6,136 nucleotides of DNA from Desulfobacteraceae bacterium. Its GTDB lineage: Bacteria; Desulfobacterota; DSM-4660; Desulfatiglandales; Desulfatiglandaceae. Where the stretch lies: contig DQZA01000251.1 of NCBI GenBank assembly GCA_011042035.1, positions 1-6,136 of the forward strand, given 5' to 3'. The position numbers and the translations under genes were made by a program. This document shows, piece after piece, positions 1 through 5,320 of this stretch (the first letter of the stretch is position 1; each line of letters begins with the position of its first letter). The notes below the pieces were generated by a model, which was not told the DNA's origin, made no database searches, and worked only from the letters and a program-made list of their open reading frames with translations.

Positions 1-84
1 AAGATGCTTCCCTGCAAGATATGATGCTGTCTTGGGTGGAGTCTTCGGGGTGTTACCTGGGTTTTTGCAGCAGAGTAAAATTCT

Positions 85-113
85 TTGAAAAAATGCTCAT
101 AATTCGGCAGAAT
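85..113 (+). promoter_or_regulatory. Weak sigma-70-like promoter candidate for the bEBP gene
   Basis: TTGAAA at 85-90 matches the -35 consensus at five of six bases. After a 17-bp spacer, CAGAAT at 108-113 matches the -10 consensus at four of six. The position, about 80 bp upstream of the ATG at 197, is reasonable. No -24/-12 sigma-54 element is visible in 1-196. Such matches arise often by chance, so this is only a candidate. Confidence 0.22.
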
Positions 114-183
114 ACGTAAATGGTCCTTTTTGGAATTGGAAATCCTGTTCGAAGATTCTTCAGTGAGTACGGAGCTGGAATGT

Positions 184-190
184 GGAAGGA
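184..190 (+). promoter_or_regulatory. Ribosome binding site deciding the bEBP start (ATG 197)
   Basis: GGAAGGA lies 6 nt before the ATG at 197. A GTG at 182 in the same frame would add five residues and has a GGAG at 171-174 with 7-nt spacing. The ATG with the longer Shine-Dalgarno match is preferred, but the GTG cannot be excluded. Confidence 0.6.
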
Positions 191-196
191 ATTATA

Positions 197-1597
197 ATGC
201 CATATATAGGGGGGTTGTTTCCCAATGAGCGAGTTGTGCTTTCCTCCTTCATCAACGCATTTCCAGTGGGTGCTCTAATCCTGGATACCAATCGCCGGGT
301 GGTTCTCTTGAATCGGGCGCTAGAGGGGTTGCTTGGCCTTTCGAGTGAAGAGGCAGAAGGGCTCCCCTGTTACGCGGTGCTTCGCGCCAGGGCCTGCCTG
401 AGATGCTGTCCGGCCCTAGCTCTGGATACTTCCTCTGAGTCGGTCTCTGTTGAAAGTGACATCATAAATCGAGAGCGGCAATTGGTACCAGTGAGGATAA
501 CTACCTCTGCTGTGAAAGGTTTTGAGGGGAATCTTGTGGGGTTCCTGGAAGTGATTGAAGACCTGAGGGCCATGCAAGGTCTCCATAAAGAAGGCCCAAC
601 AGCATTCAGTTTCGGTGGTATTGTAGGTAAGAGCCCTGAAATGGAAAAGATCTTCCGGATTCTACCGGTCTTGGCCGAGAGTGACTCTTCCATCTTGATA
701 ACGGGAGAGACGGGCACGGGGAAGGATGTGATTGCAGAGGCCATTCATCAGGCCTCCAATCGGGCCAAGGGGCCTTTCATCAAGGTCAATTGCGGTGCCT
801 TACCTGAAACCCTTCTGGAATCCGAGCTTTTCGGCCACACAAAAGGGGCGTTTACCGGGGCGGTGGATGACAAGCCGGGCCGCTTCCGCATGGCCAATAA
901 CGGCACCCTATATCTCACTGAAATAGGGGACCTGCCTCTTCCCCTGCAGGTAAAGCTTCTTACATTCCTTGACGACAAGACAGTCTATCCCATAGGCAGC
1001 ACGAGGGGGTACAGTGTTGACGTCAGGGTCATAGCTGCAACTCATAGGAACCTTGAGGAGATGGTTGCCAAGGGAACCTTTCGCAAAGACCTGTTTTACA
1101 GGTTGAACGTGGTGAGACTTCATCTTCCTGCGTTGAGAGAGCGCGGGGAGGATATACTTTTGCTCTTGGATCATTTTGTTCGGTTATTTTCCCACAAGCT
1201 CAATAAGACCATTGAGGGTTTTTCTCCGCAGGCATTACGCGAACTGAAAAAATACCCTTATCCCGGAAATGTCAGGGAGCTAAGGAACATCGTGGAATAT
1301 GCGGTTAATGTATGTGATGCCAGATTAATTTTTCCAAGGCATCTGCCCCCATACTTACTTGAATCCGAACAAGAGCAAGCTGCGCTGATGGCAAGAACTC
1401 CTGTAGATACCAGCGCGGGGATGCAATCAAACCCCCTTGCCAATTTTGCCTCCACGGATAACTGGTCTGACATCGAAAGAAAGATCATCTTGGATGCCCT
1501 GGCAAAGGCCAAGGGGCGGCGTAATGAAGCCGCCAGATTGTTGGGGTGGGCAAGGAGTACCTTGTGGAGGAAAATGAAACAATATGAAATAAATTAG
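197..1597 (+). CDS. PAS-domain sigma-54-dependent transcriptional activator (bEBP), AAA+ and Fis-type HTH
   Basis: A cytosolic enhancer-binding activator that hydrolyses ATP to remodel RNA polymerase-sigma-54. Numbering is from ATG 197 (466 aa). A PAS-like sensor spans about residues 13-125 and holds a cysteine cluster C58-X8-C67-X2-C70-C71. The AAA+ domain (about 140-365) has Walker A GETGTGKD (170-177), the sigma-54 contact loop GAFTGA (217-222), Arg-finger segment FRKDLFYRLN (from 295) and sensor II PGNVRE (356-361). The C-terminal Fis-type helix-turn-helix is about 425-465 (NEAARLLGWARSTLWRKM). There is no receiver domain, so it probably responds to a ligand or redox state through the PAS domain. 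Odd point: the Walker B motif reads LYLTEIGD, with Thr241 where bEBPs normally have Asp; the following Glu242 is kept. It stands alone, 77 bp before the next gene. A sigma-54 promoter with upstream repeats at 4804-4918 is its most likely target here (inference). The family is certain; the specific regulator is not recognised. Confidence 0.95.
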   Translation: MPYIGGLFPNERVVLSSFINAFPVGALILDTNRRVVLLNRALEGLLGLSSEEAEGLPCYAVLRARACLRCCPALALDTSSESVSVESDIINRERQLVPVRITTSAVKGFEGNLVGFLEVIEDLRAMQGLHKEGPTAFSFGGIVGKSPEMEKIFRILPVLAESDSSILITGETGTGKDVIAEAIHQASNRAKGPFIKVNCGALPETLLESELFGHTKGAFTGAVDDKPGRFRMANNGTLYLTEIGDLPLPLQVKLLTFLDDKTVYPIGSTRGYSVDVRVIAATHRNLEEMVAKGTFRKDLFYRLNVVRLHLPALRERGEDILLLLDHFVRLFSHKLNKTIEGFSPQALRELKKYPYPGNVRELRNIVEYAVNVCDARLIFPRHLPPYLLESEQEQAALMARTPVDTSAGMQSNPLANFASTDNWSDIERKIILDALAKAKGRRNEAARLLGWARSTLWRKMKQYEIN

Positions 1598-1639
1598 AAT
1601 CAAATGTTGTGGCAATAGATGAATCTCTGTGGTATAGAT

Positions 1640-1654
1640 TGGAACATGATTTGG
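1640..1654 (+). promoter_or_regulatory. Imperfect sigma-54-like element upstream of the NifX-like gene
   Basis: TGGAAC-N5-TTGG in the 77-bp gap differs from TGGCAC-N5-TTGC at two positions, including the C of the -12 GC pair. If used, transcription would begin near 1666, leaving a leader of about 9 nt that still holds the AGGA at 1667-1670. Just upstream, GTGGCAATAGAT (1609-1620) and GTGGTATAGAT (1629-1639) form an imperfect direct repeat with a 20-bp period. No convincing sigma-70 promoter and no terminator hairpin is visible in this gap. Weak evidence. Confidence 0.2.
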
Positions 1655-1674
1655 TATGGCTTGTGTAGGAACAT

Positions 1675-2046
1675 ATGGGTAACAGGATCCTTATACCTCT
1701 TTATAAAAGGGAAGTGGCCCCCCGTTTTGACCTGGCACTGGAAACCCTTATTGTGAGCTGCGGAGAGGAGGGGCCCGGTGCAGAAGAGAGGGTGGTGGTA
1801 TTGCCGCACGCCTCGGCCGAGGAGATGTGCAACTTGATTCTCACGGAAAAGGTGGACACGGTTATTTGTGGCGGGATTGCGGAGGAACACTATCAATACC
1901 TTTTATGGAAAAAAGTCAGGGTGCTGGATTCTGTAATAGGCCCCTATGACATTGCCTTAAAGCGATTCTTGGAAGGCAGACTGAAACAGGGTGAGATCCT
2001 TGAGCAGGCCAAGAAAACAGGGGTTTTAAATGGCAGAAGGACTTAA
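1675..2046 (+). CDS. NifB/NifX-type dinitrogenase iron-molybdenum cofactor-binding-fold protein
   Basis: A small cytosolic protein (123 aa) of the Nitro_FeMo-Co fold found in NifX, NafY and the NifB C-terminus. Family members bind iron-sulfur or FeMo-cofactor precursors, but many stand-alone members occur outside nitrogen-fixation loci and have no known role. Visible family features are the N-terminal strand RILIPLYKREVAPRFDLA (4-21), the segment VVLPHASAEEM (41-51), the core VDTVICGGIAEEHYQYL (60-76) and the VLDSVIGP turn (83-90). Cysteines lie at 29, 52 and 65, with C65 in the CGGI motif. Length fits a single-domain member. ATG 1675 is preceded by AGGA at 1667-1670, a short 4-nt spacing. 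The gene overlaps the histidine kinase by 17 nt, which implies co-transcription and suggests an accessory role in signalling rather than cofactor assembly (inference). No nif gene is visible in the window. Confidence 0.85.
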   Translation: MGNRILIPLYKREVAPRFDLALETLIVSCGEEGPGAEERVVVLPHASAEEMCNLILTEKVDTVICGGIAEEHYQYLLWKKVRVLDSVIGPYDIALKRFLEGRLKQGEILEQAKKTGVLNGRRT

Positions 2047-3727
2047 GCCAGGAAGCGATGAGGCCATAGAAAGCCGATACAAGAAATTGCGTAGGAACAT
2101 TCTTTTCCTTATGCTTGTGATGAGTCTCGTTCCGCTGACGATAATGGCTGTGATCAACTACAATGAATATCGGCGAACGCTCAGGGGAGAGATCGTCGAA
2201 CCCTTGAGGGGCCTGACCGGCAAGGCTGCCCACTCCTTAGATCTTTACCTGGATGAAAGGCTATCGGCCATAAGATTCTTGGCCTATGCCTATTCTCTTG
2301 AACAGCTTTCCAACAAGAGCAACCTGAAACACGTGTTCTGGGCATTGAGCTCCCAGTATAAGGGTTTCATTGACCTGGGCCTGATTGATGAAAAAGGTAT
2401 CCAGATCGGTTATTGCGGTCCATATAAGTTAGAAGGGAAGAACTATTCCGATCAGGCCTGGTTTCATGAGGCAGTGGTAAGGGGTGTTTACGTAAGCGAC
2501 GTGTTTCTGGGCTACAGGAGGTTCCCCCACGTGGCAATGGCGGTCAAACGGCTCGAGGAAGACGGAAGCTTCTGGATAGTTAGGACAACCATTGATACAA
2601 AGAGATTTGAGGATGTGATACACTCAATGAATTTGGACCCTTCAGGCGATGCGTTTCTGGTGAACAGCAAAGGAATTCTTCAAACCTCCTCTAAGCTTTA
2701 TGGTAAGGTCCTGGGTGAGTGCCCTCTGGTTATCTCGTTGTCACCCGTAGGAACCCAGGTCATTGAAGCTAAAGGACCTAAGGGGGAGGAGCTTCTGGTT
2801 GCCTATGCGCAATTGAGCCATGCAGACTATGTGCTTTTGGTGGTCAGGCCCGGCGCCTCGGTCCTCAGGTCATGGTACAGTCTCAAGAGAGAAATGCTGG
2901 TTGTCTTCCTCCTGGGCATACTGGGAATTATAGTTGCTTCATTAAGGTTAACAAACCTTATAGTGAAACGGATCGAGGTGGCGGACATTAGACGTGAGGC
3001 CGCTTTCCGGGAATTGCAGCACAGCCACAAGCTCTCCTCCATAGGGAAGCTTGCTGCAGGGGTGGCCCATGAAATAAATAATCCTATGGCAATAATAAAT
3101 GAAAAAGCAGGTCTGATGAAGGATTTGCTGGAGACCTCCGGCGAATTTGAATACAGGGAAAAATTTTCAACCCTTTTGGATGATATATTGAAGGCGGTGG
3201 ATAGGACCAAAACCATTACTCACCGCCTGCTGGGCTTTGCAAAGAGGATGGAGGTACGATTTGAAGAATTGCAGCTCAATGACGTGGTAAAAGAGGTGCT
3301 TGGCTTCCTGGAAAAGGAGGCCCTTTACAAGAACGTAGAGATCAGGCTGCAGTTGGATGAGAACCTTCCCCGGATATCCTCGGACAGGGGACAGTTGCAA
3401 CAGGTTTTTTTGAACATTCTCACAAATGCACTGGAGGCGGTGGAGGAAGAAGGCCTCATAACGATAACTTCATGGCAGGATGGACCCGACAGGGTGGCTG
3501 TATCAGTGCAGGACAATGGGCGTGGTATGAGCAAGGAGACCATGGAACATATCTTTGAGCCTTTTTTCACTACAAAGCGGGAATATGGCACTGGACTAGG
3601 ACTATCCATTACATACGGTATTGTAAAGAAATTGGGCGGGGATATCCATGTGGCGAGCCAGGAATCGGTTGGGACAACCTTAACCGTGTTTTTGCCTTTA
3701 AAGTCCAAGGATACAATGGAGGGGTGA
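2030..3727 (+). CDS. Membrane-bound Cache-domain sensor histidine kinase (HisKA / HATPase_c)
   Basis: A 565-aa inner-membrane sensor kinase. A hydrophobic segment at about 24-43 is TM1. The region of about 45-285 is an extracytoplasmic sensor of the double-Cache type, with signature stretches LIDEKGIQIGY (118-128), the Y139-x2-QAWF motif and VYVSDVFLGYR (153-163). TM2 is about 288-308. No clear HAMP domain follows; a short linker leads to the HisKA dimerisation helix with H-box GVAHEINNP and phospho-acceptor His347. The E348-x2-N351 motif fits phosphatase activity as well. The ATPase domain is complete: N-box LNILTNALEA (N466), G1 DNGRGM (495-500), F-box FEPFFTTK (509-516) and G2 GTGLGLS (520-526). 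ATG 2030 lies inside the end of the upstream gene and has AGGGG at 2019-2023, 6 nt away. The response regulator starts 2 nt after this stop codon and is the obvious partner. Ligand unknown; Cache domains usually bind small metabolites such as amino or organic acids. Confidence 0.94.
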   Translation: MAEGLKPGSDEAIESRYKKLRRNILFLMLVMSLVPLTIMAVINYNEYRRTLRGEIVEPLRGLTGKAAHSLDLYLDERLSAIRFLAYAYSLEQLSNKSNLKHVFWALSSQYKGFIDLGLIDEKGIQIGYCGPYKLEGKNYSDQAWFHEAVVRGVYVSDVFLGYRRFPHVAMAVKRLEEDGSFWIVRTTIDTKRFEDVIHSMNLDPSGDAFLVNSKGILQTSSKLYGKVLGECPLVISLSPVGTQVIEAKGPKGEELLVAYAQLSHADYVLLVVRPGASVLRSWYSLKREMLVVFLLGILGIIVASLRLTNLIVKRIEVADIRREAAFRELQHSHKLSSIGKLAAGVAHEINNPMAIINEKAGLMKDLLETSGEFEYREKFSTLLDDILKAVDRTKTITHRLLGFAKRMEVRFEELQLNDVVKEVLGFLEKEALYKNVEIRLQLDENLPRISSDRGQLQQVFLNILTNALEAVEEEGLITITSWQDGPDRVAVSVQDNGRGMSKETMEHIFEPFFTTKREYGTGLGLSITYGIVKKLGGDIHVASQESVGTTLTVFLPLKSKDTMEG

Positions 3728-3728
3728 C

Positions 3729-4130
3729 ATGGGAAGAAAGCCAAGGGTTTTGATAGTTGATGATGAACAAGATTTTGCCAATACCCTGGCCGAAAGATTG
3801 GCATTACGCGATTTCGATACAGAGGTGAAAAAGGATGGTGAGGGGGCCCTGGCTGCTGTTGAAAACAATCCGCCGGATGTGGTTGTGCTGGATATCAGGA
3901 TGCCGGGCATTGGAGGATTCGAGGTATTAAGGCGCATCAAGTCCGCACATCCCCGGGTTCAGGTCATATTGCTGACAGGTCATGGATCCACAGGCGACGG
4001 GATCAAGGGTATGGAGTTGGGGGCGTTTGATTATCTTATCAAGCCAGTTGATATCAAGGACTTAATGAAAAAAATAAGGGCTGCCATAGAATCTTCCAGG
4101 TTTTCTCCAAAAGAACAGGGAAAATCATGA
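3729..4130 (+). CDS. Single-domain response regulator (CheY-like receiver)
   Basis: A 133-aa stand-alone receiver with no output domain. Catalytic residues are all present: acidic pair D11-D12, phospho-acceptor D55 in VVVLDIRMPG, T83 in LLTGHGS and K105 in LIKPVD. It starts 2 nt after the kinase stop codon, with a GGAGGGG ribosome site at 3718-3724, so the pair is translationally linked and probably cognate. Lacking a DNA-binding or enzymatic domain, it would act by protein contact or as a phosphorelay intermediate. The next gene, a DHp-containing protein, is a plausible partner (inference). The receiver at residues 202-272 of the frame starting at 5321 matches it at about 41 of 71 aligned positions by eye, indicating a recent module duplication. 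Confidence 0.94.
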   Translation: MGRKPRVLIVDDEQDFANTLAERLALRDFDTEVKKDGEGALAAVENNPPDVVVLDIRMPGIGGFEVLRRIKSAHPRVQVILLTGHGSTGDGIKGMELGAFDYLIKPVDIKDLMKKIRAAIESSRFSPKEQGKS

Positions 4131-4792
4131 GTTACGCTGTAGGTGATGAGATAGAATTTTTGGCAAGGCTTACTGCCTCAATGACCCATGAGATAAGGAA
4201 TGTATTTGCTATCATCCAGGAATCCTCGGGGTTAATGGGCGACCTTCTGGATATACCAGGCGAAGAGGGGCCCAAAAAGGAAAGGCACAAGGGAATACTT
4301 TCTAAAATCCAGGACCAGGTAAATCGAGGCGTTGGGCTAGTGGGCCAATTAAACAAATTGGCCCACCTCGCAGATGACCCAGAGAAGAAGGTGGATCTGA
4401 CGGATTTGCTGGCTCTGATGGTGGCAGTATCCCGTAGATTGGCTGCCTTAAGGGAGGTGGAGCTGGTCCTTGCGCCCTGCCCCACCCAACAAGTAGAGGT
4501 TGAAACCAGCCCCTTTTATGTATCAATGGCCCTTCATTATTGCCTGGAGACATGTCTTGGTATTTTGGCCCCAGGGGCAAGGATCAAACTGGGCATATGG
4601 CAAGATGATAAAGCAGTGGGATTTAGAATAAACTGCGAGGATATGAATAGGAACCAAACCGATTCTAATATTTCCACGCAGGCGGCTTCTACACCTCAAT
4701 GGGCTGCGGTGGAGAAGGCCATGGAAAAGGTCAACGGATCGGCCCGCCTTGATAATGACTCCTGCATAATTCTTGAAATAGGCCTGCCATAA
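4127..4792 (+). CDS. Cytosolic DHp (HisKA-like) protein with degenerate ATPase domain
   Basis: A 221-aa soluble protein resembling the cytoplasmic half of a histidine kinase. The first helix holds an H-box-like TASMTHEIRN (17-25 with His21) followed by VFAIIQESSGLMGDLL, which aligns with MAIINEKAGLMKDLL of the upstream kinase. E22-x2-N25 matches the HisKA phosphatase motif. The second DHp helix is about 54-81. Residues of about 85-221 align in outline with an ATPase domain, but no N-box Asn, no DxGxG and no GxGxG are present. The expected N-box region reads MALHYCLETCLGIL, and the end WAAVEKAMEKVNGSARL resembles the post-G2 helix without its glycines. ATP binding is therefore unlikely. The start overlaps the receiver stop (ATGA) with AGGGA at 4117-4121. 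A role as phosphatase or His phosphotransfer partner of the adjacent receiver is inferred, by analogy with dimeric transfer proteins such as Spo0B or ChpT. Confidence 0.8.
   Translation: MSYAVGDEIEFLARLTASMTHEIRNVFAIIQESSGLMGDLLDIPGEEGPKKERHKGILSKIQDQVNRGVGLVGQLNKLAHLADDPEKKVDLTDLLALMVAVSRRLAALREVELVLAPCPTQQVEVETSPFYVSMALHYCLETCLGILAPGARIKLGIWQDDKAVGFRINCEDMNRNQTDSNISTQAASTPQWAAVEKAMEKVNGSARLDNDSCIILEIGLP
4340..4366. repeat. Perfect 11-bp inverted repeat (hairpin) inside the DHp gene
   Basis: GTGGGCCAATT at 4340-4350 and AATTGGCCCAC at 4356-4366 are exact reverse complements separated by the 5-nt loop AAACA. The sequence encodes part of the second DHp helix (VGQLNKLAH). No T-run follows, so it is not an intrinsic terminator. 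It could form a stable mRNA stem or be a palindromic binding site, or be a coincidence of codon choice. Confidence 0.8.
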
Positions 4793-4803
4793 AAGTTACG
4801 ATT

Positions 4804-4839
4804 TGTTGCATAATGTCCTATTTTTGTGTTGCAAACTGT
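4804..4839 (+). promoter_or_regulatory. Candidate enhancer (UAS): two direct repeats TGTTGCANNNTGT
   Basis: TGTTGCATAATGT at 4804-4816 and TGTTGCAAACTGT at 4827-4839 share ten fixed bases and start 23 bp apart, close to two helical turns. They lie about 91-126 bp upstream of the start predicted from the sigma-54 promoter at 4904-4918, the usual distance for a bEBP binding site. The second copy contains the palindrome TTGCAA. That they bind the activator encoded at 197-1597 is inference. Confidence 0.5.
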
Positions 4840-4840
4840 G

Positions 4841-4883
4841 TCAAAATGGTTCGCTATTTTCCTGCCGTTTTCTAACCAATTGA
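4841..4883. repeat. Interrupted inverted repeat between enhancer repeats and sigma-54 promoter
   Basis: TCAAAATGGTT at 4841-4851 is nearly the reverse complement of AACCAATTGA at 4874-4883, differing by one inserted and one changed base in the centre of the arm, with a 22-nt interval. The arms are about three helical turns apart. It may be a second operator, or may only reflect the IHF-like site in the right arm. Confidence 0.35.
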
Positions 4884-4885
4884 AA
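4873..4885 (-). promoter_or_regulatory. Candidate IHF binding site
   Basis: On the minus strand the sequence reads TTTCAATTGGTTA, matching WATCAANNNNTTR at eight of nine defined positions. It sits at about -45 to -57 relative to the predicted sigma-54 start, between the enhancer repeats and the -24 element, where IHF typically bends DNA to bring the activator to the polymerase. The motif is short, so the position carries most of the weight. Confidence 0.4.
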
Positions 4886-4903
4886 TAACTGCTTTAATCC
4901 CCT

Positions 4904-4918
4904 TGGCACACCCTTTGC
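4904..4918 (+). promoter_or_regulatory. Sigma-54 (RpoN) promoter, -24/-12
   Basis: TGGCAC-ACCCT-TTGC is an exact match to the core sigma-54 consensus TGGCAC-N5-TTGC, flanked by a favourable T on the 5' side (TTGGCAC) and T after the GC. The predicted transcription start is near 4930, giving a leader of about 45 nt before the ATG at 4975. It is the only full match found by eye in the window. Confidence 0.9.
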
Positions 4919-4974
4919 TTTATTGTTAGGCGTAGTAAATACCTTTAACCAGAAAAGAAGAAAGGAGGATAGCC

Positions 4975-5286
4975 ATGGCCAGGTATCTGGAGAAATACAG
5001 GGCTATATTTTCCGCCGTGGCCTTTGCGGAAATGAACGAGCATGAGACAGCGCTAGAACTTTCAGGCCTGGGTTACGGAATGCGCAAGAAGGTCGCAGAT
5101 CTGAAGCAGTATCTTCAGAGGGTATTTGCAGCCACAGCATTTACTGATGTTGCCTGCCACGATATGGCGGTGGAAATGCTGAAGGAACCTGGGGTTAAAG
5201 CGCGTGAAACAAGATCCTTTTCCAGATTTCTGGAAGAAGTGGGACTTCAGGGGGTCCGATTTCAATATGTAGTGGCAAGGATTTAA
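4975..5286 (+). CDS. Small protein of unrecognised family with two TPR-like helical-hairpin repeats
   Basis: A 103-aa soluble protein, family not recognised. It is the first gene behind the sigma-54 promoter and has a strong AAGGAGG ribosome site at 4962-4968, 6 nt before the ATG, so high induced expression is likely. It has an internal duplication: IFSAVAFAEMNEHETALEL (11-29) aligns without gaps to VFAATAFTDVACHDMAVEM (50-68), with 7 of 19 identities and most other positions conservative. The spacing (small residue, aromatic three later, Ala nine after the aromatic) is like a tetratricopeptide hairpin, a resemblance only. A third copy, IMVAATYAEVGEDEFAVQI, lies in the next gene at residues 138-156, joined to a receiver. 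There is no signal peptide, membrane segment or catalytic motif; single cysteine at 61. The link to receivers and to sigma-54 suggests a protein-interaction adaptor in the same signalling system (inference). Confidence 0.8.
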   Translation: MARYLEKYRAIFSAVAFAEMNEHETALELSGLGYGMRKKVADLKQYLQRVFAATAFTDVACHDMAVEMLKEPGVKARETRSFSRFLEEVGLQGVRFQYVVARI

Positions 5287-5320
5287 TGGTTCATTATGTT
5301 CAAGGCAACCAAGTGGATCC

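Noticed and set aside
3..119. Open frame at the left edge that could be the tail of an upstream gene (stop TAA at 117-119); a second frame is open until a TGA at 86-88
   Set aside because: Two frames are open over this short edge and neither gives recognisable protein sequence, so no upstream gene can be supported.
1725..1750. CTGGCACTGG stretch resembling a sigma-54 -24 element
   Set aside because: No TTGC lies at the required spacing downstream and it is inside the NifX-like coding sequence.
3325..3804. 159-codon open frame on the minus strand
   Set aside because: It lies antisense to the kinase ATPase domain and receiver, which have unmistakable family motifs; no independent coding signal was seen.
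4340..4366. Intrinsic terminator reading of the perfect hairpin
   Set aside because: No T-run follows the stem and it lies in the middle of a well-supported gene.
4793..4903. Terminator for the kinase operon after 4792
   Set aside because: No GC-rich stem with a T-tract is visible; the only dyad here (4841-4883) has AT-rich arms and a 22-nt interval.
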